A stretch of 64,000 nucleotides of DNA from Littorina saxatilis (GCF_037325665.1 NC_090253.1:15822158-15886157); one strand, 5' to 3'; counted from the first letter of the stretch, positions 1 to 13,679 are shown. Notes: a model not told the origin generated them from the sequence alone. Translations and numbers: made by a program.

Positions 1-1689
<1,689 letters not shown>

Positions 1690-1692
1690 ATG

Positions 1693-1723
<31 letters not shown>

Positions 1724-1803
1724 CTCACACACTTGCGCGCGCGCACGCACACACACACCCACACACACACACACACACAAACACTCACACACTTGCGCGC
1801 GCG

Positions 1804-1850
<47 letters not shown>
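1690..1850. repeat. (CA)n compound microsatellite with internal duplication
   Basis: CA repeats broken by two copies of an ACTTGCGCGCGCGCACGC-type block about 64 bp apart. The tract grew by duplicating a compound segment as well as by slippage. Confidence 0.9.
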
Positions 1851-1851
<1 letters not shown>

Positions 1852-2335
1852 AGTAACACTAACATCTCTTCTTCAACAAACTCCCCTTCCTCCTCCCCCT
1901 CACAACATAGCAAAGAAACACAAATCGTACCGGACTGATTCCCTCGGACCAAAGCTGTTCTACAGTAGCTATGAATATCTTTGATCGCACCAGTAGCGGT
2001 CAAAATAATCTATCGCAAAGGCAGAACTATCTACACGAGACCACCACTGATCGAGCTTCCCGGTCCGATTCCGACATATCCATTCCCTCACACGTGTGAG
2101 TAATAACAAATCTTGGCTATTTTGGGAGCCCAAGTGGACCCTGCTTGGTAGGGGCTGGAGGTACTCACTCATTCTGGAGGCCTCAGACGAGGTCTGTAGA
2201 CTTCCTTGGCACCTGTCTATTTCCCCGTGAGGCCAAAATAATCGCTTGGGAAACGGCCGTCTTGAGAAGAGAGAATGGCAGGGGTCGGATGTGGAGAGAG
2301 GGGGGAGGAGGACTTTTTACCTGCCTCTGTCTCTC

Positions 2336-2350
2336 TGTGTGTGTGTGTGT

Positions 2351-2413
<63 letters not shown>

Positions 2414-2600
2414 CCTTTTCCCCTCTTCCCCTCTCTCTCTCTCTCTGTCTCTCTCTCTTCACCTCTCTCTCTCTTCCCCCCTCTCTCTCTCTCACTCTCT
2501 CTCAATCTCTCTCTCTCTTTTTCTCTCTTCACCCCCCCCCCCCCCCCCCTCTTCTTTGTTTCTTCCCCGCTCTCATCCTTCTCCTTCTCTATCTTCGCTT
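2336..2600. repeat. (TG)n/(CT)n compound microsatellite, C-rich
   Basis: A short TG run is followed by about 60 bp of pure CT, then an imperfect CT/CCCCT-rich tract and a C homopolymer near 2532-2549. No gene evidence. Confidence 0.9.
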
Positions 2601-3303
2601 GGTAAAAACAAAGAACCTGACATTAGCGCTGAATCCATACAACGGATGCACAGGATGTCGTCTGTATTGTTGTTGAAATCACATTTGTTTTTTTCCACTA
2701 ATGTGGCTAATCTCTGCATCGTTGTGTCGGCAAAAACTGCGCACATATTCTAGCCCAAAAGGCTACGTGACTTTTATTATTTAGAGCAGTGTTTACTTTC
2801 ATAAATTCACTCAAAGTTGGCCCAATGCATCATCCTGGCTGCTTTCTTTAAGACAAATCGCAGACAACGATCTATTCAACACGTGTTCTTACTTTTAAAC
2901 AAACTGGATTCGAAATGCTGCAATTGGGACGGGGGGAGGCCGGGGATACGTAGGACTATGTGCGTGCGAGGGAAGAGTTGGCCTGTAAATTATATATTGT
3001 GTGTGTGTGTTTGTGAGAGTGTGTGCAGGGACGGATCCAGGGGGGGTTCCTGGTGCCCGGAACCCCTCCCCCCCCCCCCGGCCTGACCATGTACCTCCTC
3101 CAAGGGTAAACAAACAAAAATATATATAAAACAAAAACTCATGACAAATACTCCCAGAATGCGCCAGATTGCACATGTTTTAATCTAGATTTCAAAAAAT
3201 GTACGGGGGGGCATGCCCCCGGACCCCCCTAGGAGGTTCGGGTGCTTCGCACCCTCAACTAATGTACCCCTACCACAATTTGGAATCCCCCCCCCGTCAT
3301 CCT

Positions 3304-3305
<2 letters not shown>
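2601..3305. other. No gene recognised
   Basis: Sequence with homopolymer C and G runs and short open frames lacking domains. I cannot assign anything here. Confidence 0.4.
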
Positions 3306-3337
<32 letters not shown>

Positions 3338-3368
3338 GGAGAGCGGAGAGAGCATGAGAGAGAGAGAG

Positions 3369-3460
<92 letters not shown>

Positions 3461-3540
3461 GGGGGGAGAGCGGAGAGAGCATGAGAGAGAGAGAGGGTGT
3501 GTGTGGGTGTGGGTGTGGGTGTGTGTGCGTAAGAGAGTGC
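3306..3540. repeat. (TG)n/(AG)n compound microsatellite, duplicated
   Basis: TG and AG runs alternate. The block GAGAGCGGAGAGAGCATGAG occurs twice (near 3340 and 3467) with TG tracts between, so the whole cluster arose by duplicating a mixed block. Confidence 0.9.
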
Positions 3541-4260
3541 GTATGTGTAGGTACGTGGTGTACATATATACAACCACGGCTGAGTAATGTCAACATTCTC
3601 TCAACCTTCCTTTGAACCTTCCAGATGATATTTTGCAGAGTAGCCGGGAATGATTTCATTGCCGCGTTTTAAAGTCTGAGTAGGTCTGAAGACAAGTGGA
3701 GATCTGTACTTTGTTCTACAGACAAGTGGAGGCACACTTCACTTAAATGAAAAACAGATGGGAATATGTTCGTAGAATTCTTGTACAAGAATTTCCACAA
3801 GGTCCCTTTTTCTGTTTGTTATTTGGCAGTATTTTTTCTCTATTCAGCTTATTTACCTTACATGTTGTTTGTGTCACTGTGACTTGCTTACGTGCAAATG
3901 AATCTGATGGGATTTTGTTTATTTGTTTTCTTTTTTCTTTTATTTTATTTTTATTTATGTAGGGGGTTGGTAGAGATTAATGTTCTTTTACCTTTGTTCA
4001 TCATGAGTGCTTGGTGATATTGTTAAAGTGGGATCTGACGTTTTGACAAAGGGATAGATCTAGGGTCGAGGACATAAACGATATAAGTAAAACATTGGAG
4101 TAAACTGTAGGAACAAGTATTTGGTACAATCTTGCGTGATCTGTCTTTGGTACTTAATCAGAGATGTCAGTGCTCTCAGTAAATCAAAAGTGAATAAGAC
4201 AAACCACAAAAGTCAGTCTACATCGATGGGCACGCAAAAGTGTCAACGAGATACCCACCT
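3541..4260. other. No gene recognised
   Basis: AT-rich sequence. A 71-codon open frame at 3747-3962 is rich in Phe and Leu because of T-rich DNA and has no start or splice context I would trust. Confidence 0.4.
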
Positions 4261-4496
4261 ACGAGTTAATTAACAGAACATAAAGTAACCATATAGATTA
4301 GGTAAGTGTATATGTTTTTACGAGTTAATTAACAGAACATAAAGTAACCATATAGATTAGGTAAGTGTAGATGTTTTTACGAGTTAATTAACAGAACATA
4401 AAGTAACCATATAGATTAGGTAAGTGTAGATGTTTTTACGAGTTAATTAACAGAACATAAAGTAACCATATAGATTAGGTAAGTGTAGATGTTTTT
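4261..4496 (+). repeat. 59-bp tandem repeat, 4 copies
   Basis: Four head-to-tail copies of a 59-bp unit begin at 4261, 4320, 4379 and 4438, each starting ACGAGTTAATTAACAGAACA. They are almost identical, differing by one T/G change near the end of the first copy, so the array is young. No protein is encoded. Confidence 0.96.
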
Positions 4497-5490
4497 ATTG
4501 TACGCCGTAAAATCTGATTCCATACTCATCGCAAATAAAGTTTGTTTTATGATCACGAAGACATCCCACGGTACTCTATGATACATATTAGCCCTGGGAG
4601 TTAGTGCTTCGTGTTAAATCAGTTGCTGCGACTACCTTCAAGACCGGAAGTACTTACATCAACCCGAGCGCATTCGTTGGCGCGTGACGACGTCTCCGAT
4701 TGGCGTAAAGCTGTCACACCAATAATCCAGTTTCCTGGGCCACCGGAAATAAGTTTCTGGAAGATACAGTGGTACATTATTCTGATAGAGAGAGGACGGA
4801 TGATGCTGTGAAGTGTGTTCTTCGCTCAAGATTCCATGATTCGTGATAAAAAGTTTTAAAAAGTTGTTATCGAAAGCACGACTGGTTATGCAAGGTAGCT
4901 TTCTTCGTCTTCTTCTTCTTTTTTCCCCCCGGTAAAATATTGGACATTTCCAGTGAATGTGAACTTTGGAAAATGGGGACATTTTAAATAAGGTCATGTT
5001 TTAAAAACAGGCGTTTATTATAAGCTCCTGCAATTTGTGCCGTGAACTGAGTTCAGTCGGTATGACCTAACATTGTTTTGCTTATTTGCTGCCAATATTA
5101 TTAATGACTCCTTGCCGACCTGGTAGAAAAGCCATCATCGCTACAACGAAACAGGTAGAGGGGAAAAGTTGAGTCCCTTATTTTACACTGCTGTCGAGTG
5201 GAAGGTTTCTGCAGCAAATTAACGAGTTTAATGTACGACCTGTTGAAAGGAGGAAATTCCAGTGGCGCCTGTGTACAGTTCGTGGCCGCGATTTTTGGCG
5301 GAGAGTGGTTTGGCCGTGTCACGTTATGATGTATATTTGGGGAAGAACAAACTGAAAACTGAGCATGAGTCATGTCAGGTTTGTAGTATACGATAAAATA
5401 AACTAACGTTACAAACATTACTGAACAAACCAGGCAAGCTTAGGAATTGAATGTGTGAAAACAAGCAATGCAACACCAAAAATGACACCC
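4497..5490. other. No gene recognised
   Basis: Unique-looking sequence with short open frames on both strands (for example 4659-4997 minus, 5101-5418 minus) that show no recognisable domain. Confidence 0.4.
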
Positions 5491-5495
5491 ATACA

Positions 5496-5566
<71 letters not shown>
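5491..5566. repeat. (CA)n microsatellite
   Basis: About 75 bp of nearly pure CA. Confidence 0.95.
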
Positions 5567-5571
<5 letters not shown>

Positions 5572-6531
5572 AGGTTTAGCTTATTCATACGTACACACAT
5601 AAACCGTCCTCTCCTTTGCGATTCCTAGTTTCCAGTAATACATCCAGTCAAATTATTACCTGAAGGTAAAAAAAAACATGAAAAGAAAGTAATAACAACA
5701 ACAAACACACCTAAGTATATAATCTTACTGACAGTTAGCCAAGTTTGGCGGACGGGAGAACATGGAGGGAATAGGGGGGGTTGTGGGGGGGGGGGGGGGG
5801 GTGGGATAGGTTTTGGGAGTAAGGAGCGGGTATGACAACAATCATTGCACTCATATGCCTCACAAAATTTCCGCCATGGCAGGGGAGCCTAAATACCGCC
5901 TTCGGTGAACAGGAGCGAGCCCGATTATCTCAACAACAGCCACCGTTCGCCTAATCGCTTCTTTCTATCAACACTCCTGTAAAGTCTCATCGTTCTTGTC
6001 ATCTCTTTCTCTCGCTCCCTGCCTCCCTCTGTGTTACTGGGGCGAAACAAAAGACAGTGAAAGAGAAAAAGAAAAAGAAAAACATGCCCCAAAAAAGAGT
6101 TTTACATACACCTGCTTCGGGTTGTGACTCCGAATGCACCGTGTTAACTGTTTTGTAGCTCAGCAGAATTATAGTTGTGTAAGATCTGAGCAATCTTGTC
6201 ATCCCCCCCCCCCCCACCCCACCCCACACCCCATCCCCCTCCTTCCCGTTACTGGGGAGGAAAAAAACCACCATTAATAAAAATTAAAAAAAATAGTTTG
6301 TGTTACTCCGTATTAACTGTTCCGTGGGTAAACAGAATCATAGTTGTGTAAGATCTGATCAATCTTGTCATCTCTTTCTCTCCCGGCCTGTATCTTATGT
6401 GTTACGGTGTGGCAAAGAGAAAGCACACTGTTCAACAACAACAACAACAACAACAAAACAAAACTGTGCATAAAAGAGGTATAAGATGGTGAGCAGAACT
6501 GTTTTTACAGGAAGGACTGTGCCGTTAATCG
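5567..6531. other. No gene recognised
   Basis: Holds a G homopolymer near 5785-5801 and two partly similar blocks (about 6140-6220 and 6300-6375, both with ATAGTTGTGTAAGATCTGA), so a local diverged duplication is present. No coding evidence. Confidence 0.45.
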
Positions 6532-6542
6532 CTGTACCCACT

Positions 6543-6907
6543 TTCTTTCTTTATTTGGTGTTTAACGTCGTTTTCAACCACGAAGGTTATATCGCGACTG
6601 GGAAAGGCGGGAGATGGGATAGAGCCACTTGTCAATTGTTTCTTGTTCACAAAAGCACTAATCAAAAATTTGCTCCAGGGGCTTGCAACGTAGTACAATG
6701 TATTACCTTACTGGGAGAATGCAAGTTTCCAGTACAAAGGACTTAACATTTCTTACATACTGCTTGACTAAAATCTTTACAAAAAAGGACTATATTCTAT
6801 ACAAGAAACACTTAACAAGGGTAAAAAGAGAAACAGAATCCGTTAGTCGCCTCTTACGACATGCTGGGGAGCATCGGGTAAATTCTTCCCCCTAACCCGC
6901 GGGGGGT
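6543..6907 (-). mobile_element. Full-length SINE-like retroposon with 11-bp target duplication
   Basis: Read on the minus strand, it begins ACCCCCCGCGGGTTAG, includes GTCGTAAGAGGCGACTAA, and ends CGACGTTAAACACCAAAT followed by AAAGAAAGAAAG. It is flanked by an exact 11-bp direct repeat CTGTACCCACT at 6532-6542 and 6908-6918, the hallmark of retroposition. I recognise this as a widespread molluscan short retroposon. I do not see a clear tRNA B box, so its head type is left open. Truncated relatives lie at 24293-24378, 38892-38949 and about 56226-56280. Confidence 0.85.
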
Positions 6908-6918
6908 CTGTACCCACT

Positions 6919-7323
6919 GCAGCAGTTTATTCGTTGCAAAGCGGGTATTAAAGAGTTAAATCAAACTCACTGCACCGAGTTAACTCGGTCATATTTTCCC
7001 TGCGCCGTAAGGATCAGTTGGCGGTACCGTCTGGAGAATCTCGTTTGCAGATCTTGGGGGTGTCGATTAATCTCATTAAGGTCTGTGTTACGTCATCCAG
7101 GGAAGGTGGAGAGAGGGAGTGGATAGATAACAACCTGATAATTGCATCATCTGCCTCGTTGCCGAGCGTGGGTATGTGTTGTGTGTGTGGGAGGAGGGGG
7201 GGGGGTCAGTCATGCATGGGGTACGTAACTCACCTGCAGACACGAAGAGGAGAGGCGGCACAGGGGAATGAACCGAGTCAAACAGAGGTAGGGGAGACAA
7301 AACAAGACAAGACACAACAAGAC
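6919..7323. other. No gene recognised
   Basis: A 149-codon open frame on the plus strand (7018-7467) crosses the edge of the mobile element that follows and has no recognisable domain, so I do not call it. Confidence 0.4.
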
Positions 7324-8860
7324 ACAAGGAACTTAGTCGATAAATATCGACAGGGGGCCGACAAATGGTTTAAATGGGAAATGTGTGTATATGGGTGTGG
7401 GTTTGAAACAAACAAACAAACCAACCCATGTGAACCCCGGGCCGCAGGCCTTCGATGTAGTGATTGAAAAAAAAGGATGTTCTCAAATGGTTCAATTCTC
7501 ATTTGGTCTGATTCTCAAATGGTACCGGTATACTCCCCCCCCCTGGCCGCAGGCCTAGGAGTAAAATTTTATAGACACTGACCTTCTTCCCAGGGGTCAT
7601 TGACCCAGTTTTAGCTATGAGAGGTGGTTCGCCCAGAGGCTGTAGAGTATACTGGGGCGGTCTCTTTGATGTCTTGAGAGGAAACTTGGCCAGGGTAGTA
7701 CATGCACCAGAACTGGTGGACACCAAGGACAAACATGAAATCGAAGCAGTTTGCTTTCAGAGGGAACGGTCGTCAGCAACTCAAACTTCTCTGTTTTCTT
7801 TTTTTTTTAAATCTGACTTTCTTTGTGGCCCCCTGACTCCGCCCCCCTCCCTCTGTAAGGACCCCCCTCCACAAGGACCGATTTTTGTCAACATTTTAAA
7901 GGTCGCTAGAGAGGGGTTCCACTGTATGACCTAACCGCTACTGGCAGACGGCCTCAATCTTCACGCGCAAAGACGAGATTAATAGGTGCTCGGTTTTGGT
8001 ATTTTGAATTACATTACATTAAACCTTTGTTGGGTTTCATGGTCATGGCAACAGCCATAATAATATTACATGATGTATAATATCATATTTCAGCATATGT
8101 GAATTACATGTCATCATACTAAACTGTCATACATTTTTATTCCTACATTATTCTGATTGATCACAACCAAACCTACTATCATTGGACACATCCAAATGCA
8201 AGCGCCTGTTCTTGACAATTTAGATCAGTGCAATTTCCTGGGTCGGGCTTTGCCACAGACACTCACGGTTTGGCCTGTAGGTAAAATGTACAATGTATTT
8301 TCTGATTTGTGCACAAAAGCTTTTTTTCTTTTTTCTTTTTTTTAACATAACAATGGTTAATGTCACTGTATGTTTAAAAGACCATGGTCATATTTGTAAA
8401 AAAAATGTTAAATTAGAAAATAAATAACATTTTGGTTCATGATTTTTCCTACACCTGTGCTAAAAATAAGAAATAAAAATGTCGGGTATATAAGTCACTC
8501 AAATACAGCAAGGTATGAATGGCTCGGTTTGAGTCTGTTGCAGTTGACCCTGCACAAAGCGACATATCATGTTTTTGTTGAACAATTTTGACGTCACCCC
8601 TCCCATAGGGTGACGTATTTCACAACTTCCTGTGTTACACAAACTCTGTGATGACCAATTTTGACGTCACCCCTCCCATAGGGTGACGGATTTCACAACT
8701 TTCTACAGATGAACAATTTTGACGTCACCCCTCCCATAGGGTGACGGATGTCACAACTTCCTGTGTACACAAACTGATGACGTATTTCACAACAAAATGG
8801 CGCTGCCCATGGTCAACCTCGAAACTATCCGTATAGAATGGGGGCGTCCTCGCCCCCATA
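7324..8860 (+). mobile_element. Family C element, copy 1 (non-autonomous, hairpin ends)
   Basis: About 1.54 kb, almost identical to 57082-58643; similarity stops abruptly at both ends. The start is ACAAGG, followed by the hairpin GTCGATAAATATCGAC and the block GGGGGC. The end is the hairpin GGGGGCGTCCTCGCCCCC followed by ATA. Inside are three copies of a roughly 65-bp module with TGACGTCA (8589, 8662, 8720) and a stretch (about 7850-7935) resembling half of the Tc1-type MITE seen elsewhere. A 105-codon open frame (7617-7934) is kept in both copies but has no domain and is probably chance, given how young the copies are. No transposase is encoded. Confidence 0.8.
8589..8750 (+). promoter_or_regulatory. 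Three CRE-type sites in a tandem module
   Basis: The palindrome TGACGTCA, the consensus cAMP-response element of CREB/ATF factors, occurs three times at 8589-8596, 8662-8669 and 8720-8727. Each copy is followed by CCCCTCCCATAGGGTGACG. The same trio is present in the second family C copy at 58372, 58445 and 58503. The sites are visible; regulatory activity is only inferred. Confidence 0.45.
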
Positions 8861-8989
8861 AAAATCTTATTTAACGAGGGTAATACTGAGAGATAAGCCG
8901 CAAGCATGCATGTTTACATCCAGGTCTGGCTTTAAATAGAGAGAGGGATAGGGCCTACATGACTGTGGAAATGTGGGATGAGGGGGGAG

Positions 8990-9030
8990 GCAAAGAGAGA
9001 GAGAGAGAGAGAGGAGGGGTAGTGGGTGGG

Positions 9031-9062
<32 letters not shown>

Positions 9063-9260
9063 GGTAGGGGGGTGGGAGGCAAAGAGAGAGAGAGAGAGGG
9101 GGTAGGGGGTGGGAGGCCAAGAGAGAGAGAGAGAGGGAGAGAGAGAGGAAGAGAGAGAGAAAGAGAGGGTAGGGGGGTGGGAGGCAAAAAGAGAGAGAGA
9201 GAGAGAGAGAGAGGAACAAAGTCAGAGAGAGAGAGAGAAAGCGAGAGAGAGAGGGGGGGG

Positions 9261-9311
<51 letters not shown>

Positions 9312-9541
9312 GTGGGTGGGAGGCAAAGAGAGAGAGAGAGAGAGAGAGGGGGTAGGGGGGAGGGAGGCAAAGAGAGAGAGAGAGAGAGAGAGGGTAGGGG
9401 GTGGGAGGCCAAGAGAGAGAGGGAGAGAGAGAGGAAGAGAGAGAGAAAGAGAGGGTAGGGGGGTGGGAGGCAAAGAGAGAGAGAGAGAGAGAGGGGAACA
9501 AAGTCAGAGAGAGAGAGAGAAAGCGAGAGAGAGGGGGGGCA

Positions 9542-9625
<84 letters not shown>
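8990..9625. repeat. Complex GA-rich satellite with higher-order units
   Basis: GA tracts are interrupted by recurring GGGTAGGGGGTGGGAGGC and GGAACAAAGTCAGAGAGA blocks. A longer block (about 9100-9255) recurs at about 9400-9550 in the same order, so there is a higher-order repeat of roughly 300 bp. It ends in about 75 bp of pure GA. Long Glu-Arg or Ser-Leu frames here are artefacts. Confidence 0.92.
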
Positions 9626-9627
<2 letters not shown>

Positions 9628-9630
9628 TAG

Positions 9631-9919
9631 GCTACAGAGGGAGCGATTGCGAGTCAAATTATCACGTTCAGCATTTATTACGTGAGTCACAACCGCGCTC
9701 GTAGGACGTCGACCAGGGATGCAAAGAACAGAATTGAACGTCTTTTCCAGACGCATCAGGTTATGCTTTTTGACTTGTATCCCTGTACAGAGAAGAGAGT
9801 CCACTGAGCTCGTCCGTTAGTGCATCAGACCATGACAGTGAAAACAATTCGTGTTTTTTTTGCCTGATGTTTTCCAAGTTCTACTCTTCAAATACGTACA
9901 GGAGAAAGCAGCGGAACGT
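9631..9919. other. No gene recognised
   Basis: Unique-looking spacer between the GA satellite and the 51-bp array; nothing recognised. Confidence 0.4.
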
Positions 9920-10429
9920 GTGTGTGTGCAAATAGCCTGGCTTGGTGAAACATAATCCTTGTTTAGCTTTGTGTGTGTGCAAATAGCCTGGCATGGTGAA
10001 ACATAATCCTTGTTTAGCTTTGTGTGTGTGCAAATAGCCTGGCATGGTGAAACATAATCCTTGTTTAGCTTTGTGTGTGTGCAAATAGCCTGGCATGGTG
10101 AAACATAATCCTTGTTTAGCTTTGTGTGTGTGCAAATAGCCTGGCATGGTGAAACATAATCCTTGTTTAGCTTTGTGTGTGTGCAAATAGCCTGGCATGG
10201 TGAAACATAATCCTTGTTTAGCTTTGTGTGTGTGCAAATAGCCTGGCATGGTGAAACATAATCCTTGTTTAGCTTTGTGTGTGTGCAAATAGCCTGGCAT
10301 GGTGAAACATAATCCTTGTTTAGCTTTGTGTGTGTGCAAATAGCCTGGCATGGTGAAACATAATCCTTGTTTAGCTTTGTGTGTGTGCAAATAGCCTGGC
10401 ATGGTGAAACATAATCCTTGTTTAGCTTT
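9920..10429 (+). repeat. 51-bp tandem repeat, 10 copies
   Basis: Ten head-to-tail copies of a 51-bp unit beginning GTGTGTGTGCAAATAGCCTG start every 51 bp from 9920. They are nearly identical, with one difference in the first copy (CTTGG for CATGG). Because 51 is divisible by three, the minus strand stays open as a 17-residue repeat, but codon content and lack of splice or start context argue against a gene. Confidence 0.96.
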
Positions 10430-10608
10430 GTGTGTGTCTTACAGGTAAAGCAGGGGGGGGGGAGGAGGGGGGAGGACAGATACGCGCAGAAGTTATAACC
10501 TGACATAAAACATCCTCGTTCCAAAGAGCTGTCTTTCAATAATTATGCGAGGGATTTGCGCGCGCTAAAGGCGCAGCAGCACATACGTCATTTATGCAAA
10601 GCTTTTTG

Positions 10609-10842
10609 TCAGCTGACGTTTGACTTGTTTATGGTTTCACCTTTCTGACGTCTTCCATGGATACCATACTCGTCGTCATTAAGTTCTCTTAGTCTGATTA
10701 GTCTGGCTTTTGTCGGCTTTACCCATTGGAAGCCATCGTGGGCGTAATGATAATAAACTAGTTGGTGAGACTGAGACTGTCCGAATTGGTCAACGTCTTC
10801 TCTTTTGGTCTCGCTAAAACACTCTGCTTGAACCATAACCAT
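10609..10842 (-). CDS. Small open frame, unknown product
   Basis: A 77-codon frame on the minus strand starts with two near-adjacent Met codons. Its composition is less biased than the repeat-derived frames around it (mixed charge, several Tyr and His). I recognise no domain, signal peptide or membrane segment. A candidate SINE tail lies just downstream on the plus strand (10843-10920), so this may be retroposon-derived rather than a gene. Confidence 0.15.
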   Translation of the reverse strand: MVMVQAECFSETKREDVDQFGQSQSHQLVYYHYAHDGFQWVKPTKARLIRLRELNDDEYGIHGRRQKGETINKSNVS

Positions 10843-10920
10843 GGATACCTTTTGGTGGGGTCCTGATTTGGCCTATATGGTCCGCTGGACCCAAAAAGCA
10901 ACAACTAACTAACTAACGAA
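10843..10920 (+). mobile_element. Possible SINE 3' tail with ACTA repeat
   Basis: The string GGTCCGCTGGACCCAAAAAG followed by a short (AACT)n run looks like the 3' tail of a molluscan short retroposon. I could not find a matching head or target duplication. Confidence 0.3.
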
Positions 10921-11143
10921 CTATACCTTTTGATTTAGGAGGACAATTTTGCGTCATCCGAGTTGTCAGTTAATGGGACTTTCAACGGTTGCCTTTGTTA
11001 GCATCATTATCGAAATAGTGGCTGATGTGCTGAGAGTGATAAGGAGGGAGGGGTTAGGGGGTGGGAGAGTGGGAGATAGTGATAATGAGAAAGAGAGACT
11101 GATTCAAAGAGAGAAAGAAAGAGCGAAACTGACTATGCGTGGA

Positions 11144-11202
<59 letters not shown>

Positions 11203-11227
11203 TGTGTGTGTGTGTGTGTGTGCGTGC

Positions 11228-11259
<32 letters not shown>
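11144..11259. repeat. (TG)n/(CG TG)n microsatellite
   Basis: TG repeats with interspersed CGTG blocks. Confidence 0.93.
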
Positions 11260-11264
<5 letters not shown>

Positions 11265-13500
11265 TATGTGTTTTATCTTGGCCATCTCTGTGTCTGTCTG
11301 TTCGTGTGTACATGTGGGCAAGTGTGTGTAACTCTACGAGTGCAATCACGAAAGAAGACCTTCGAAGGAAGTGATGTTTCCTTTCTGAGATAGTAAAGGC
11401 AGGCACAAAAAGGAAATCTTTGATGAACAGGAAATGAAAAAGCGAACAGGAAAGCTGAGGAGGAGGAGGAAGAAGGAGGAAAAAGAAGTATTCTTAATTA
11501 TCGATAAGCCATCCCCAGACTTAGCTAAGCCTATCTTAGCTATACAGAAGAAAGAAACGTAAGGAAGTATAATGCTTGTCAGACATTTCTTTTGGCGATG
11601 GAAGTCGGCGAAAGGCAGAACTTGTTTCAAATTGCATAAAACTTTGCCTTCATTTCGGCAAAATAGCCCAACTTTTGAAAGCACATTTGGGAAACAGAAG
11701 ACGCCCAGGACTGACCGAACGCTCCGAGAAAAAAAATCCGGAACTTGTAATTGCCACTTCGTAAACTTTCCTAGAGAAAATAAGTTCGTGCAAGAACACT
11801 GCTTAAGAACACTGCTTTTTTTTTTTGGGGGGGGGGGGGGATGGGGGGGGGGGGGAGATAGACGATAATTATACGATTCTCACAGTAGCAAACATGTTGC
11901 GAGTTCACGTCGACATCCTTGCGTATAATCCTCCCCTGCATCGACTCCTGTGTACCCTTTTGTCTGCGGGTATTTATTTTGAAGTACTCCCACGCTTCGG
12001 AAAAGTTAGACGGGCAGACTTGCTAACTGCTGAATGTTTTCAAAACAAATGACGTAATTCCAGCAGCTTTCTTTTGAAGCAGGGTTTTTTTTTTTTTTTT
12101 TTTTTTTTTTTTGGGGGGGGGGGGGGGGGTCTCGTTTGCAGACGATGCGTGAGTTTACTTGCTTGCCGACGAAATGCTCTGCAATTGCAGACTTTTTGTT
12201 TCTTTCGCTTCCCCACTACTGCTTGGCCGATTTATTGAATTGTATTGCTGTCAAAACGAAAAAGGTTGCGCAACGACTTCACCATTAACCTACATCTCTT
12301 CCATTGCCGTCAGCAAAATTAACGTTGGAGACATTATTGTAATGATGGAATGTCTAAATAAGTAAATCATTGTTTGTGCAAAATTGAGCTCATTATTTAA
12401 TTATTTATTTTTCTATTTATATCTTCATTTATTCATTCATCCATCCATTCGTTCTGTTATCCGTCGATTTATTTGTAAAAGAGTGCCTTAATAATGGTCT
12501 TCATTCGCCTCCATTGCCTCCCTCTCTCAGCAGTTATTCTTGTCAAGGCTTCCCTGTTATTGGCGTCTTTTCTTTGGCCTGCTTCTATTTCTGTGTTATT
12601 GTTCCTCGCATTTCTTTGATTGCTATTTTTGTTTTTCTATGGTAATATTTTTTCTGTCTTCCTTCTTTATTTTTTAATTTTGGAATACCCTTTGCCATTT
12701 GATTTCTCATATCGTATTTTTTGTCGAAGCCGTAATAGCATATTTCCCGCCTCTTTATGAAGCCGAGAGCCTATCAAGTTCAGTCGCTCGTTTATTCGGT
12801 TTCCATAGCAACGGCATGCTGTGAGCTTTGTTCGGAAGTGTTTTCCGAGCTAATTATTAATAGTTGCCACCCAAGGATAATATTTTCAACGAGCAGTTAT
12901 ATATAGAACTTTCAATACCATATTTAGATCAAAGAAATGTCAAACAAGTTGTTGAAACGGTCATACCGGAAGTCAGCTTTTTGCTATTGCACAATCGTCA
13001 GTTTGTGTCCAGGTCAAAATGGTTATTGCGCAATCGTCAGTTTGTGTCCAGGTCAAAATGAACAATATCTTGCTCTTGGCAATTGTGGTTTAAGGTTGAG
13101 ATGTTGGGAGGGAGGGAGAAAGAGAGACAGGCAGAGACAGAGAGAATGTTTGTCTCAGTCAAAACAACAAGACTATTCACTCTTTCACAACCCATACACA
13201 CCTGACAGAGTTATTTCACAACCCATACACACCTGACAGAGTTATTTCCGGAGTTCGTTTAATCTGCTAGTTCTGCAAATTCACGACTATCACGCAATGG
13301 AGCTCAAATAAAGGCCCGAGCTGTCTAGCCGGTGACAGAATTACCGATTACTTAAAAAGGGTGTGTCGTATTGGGGGTAAAAAAAGCGGGTTAATTAAAA
13401 CAAGTTGAAGGTTTATTGTTTATGCTGGCGATGTCATCAACCTGAAAAGAATTAAGGACACACACGCATACACGCTCCCATACACGCAAACACGCAAGCG
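11260..13500. other. No gene recognised; small duplications and homopolymers
   Basis: Contains G-runs at 11826-11855, a T-run joined to a G-run at 12087-12129, a direct duplication of about 37 bp (CAATCGTCAGTTTGTGTCCA at about 12991 and 13031) and a 31-bp duplication near 13184-13246 (ACAACCCATACACACCTGAC twice). No open frame here has recognisable domains. Confidence 0.45.
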
Positions 13501-13558
13501 CACACACACACACACACACACTGACACACACACACACACACACACACTCACACACAGA

Positions 13559-13591
<33 letters not shown>

Positions 13592-13610
13592 ACACACACA
13601 CACACACACT

Positions 13611-13677
<67 letters not shown>
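13501..13677. repeat. (CA)n microsatellite with TCA/GA interruptions
   Basis: About 175 bp of CA repeats with regular CTCA and GACA interruptions. Confidence 0.95.

Positions 13678-13679
<2 letters not shown>

Noticed and set aside
7617-7934. 105-codon frame conserved in both family C copies
   Set aside because: The copies are nearly identical throughout, so conservation says nothing about coding. No domain is visible.
9920-10429. CRISPR-like array
   Set aside because: The units are contiguous and almost identical, with no variable spacers, and the DNA is animal nuclear sequence.
9817-10539. 240-codon repeat protein on the minus strand
   Set aside because: Open only because the 51-bp unit is divisible by three. 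No promoter, splice or domain support.
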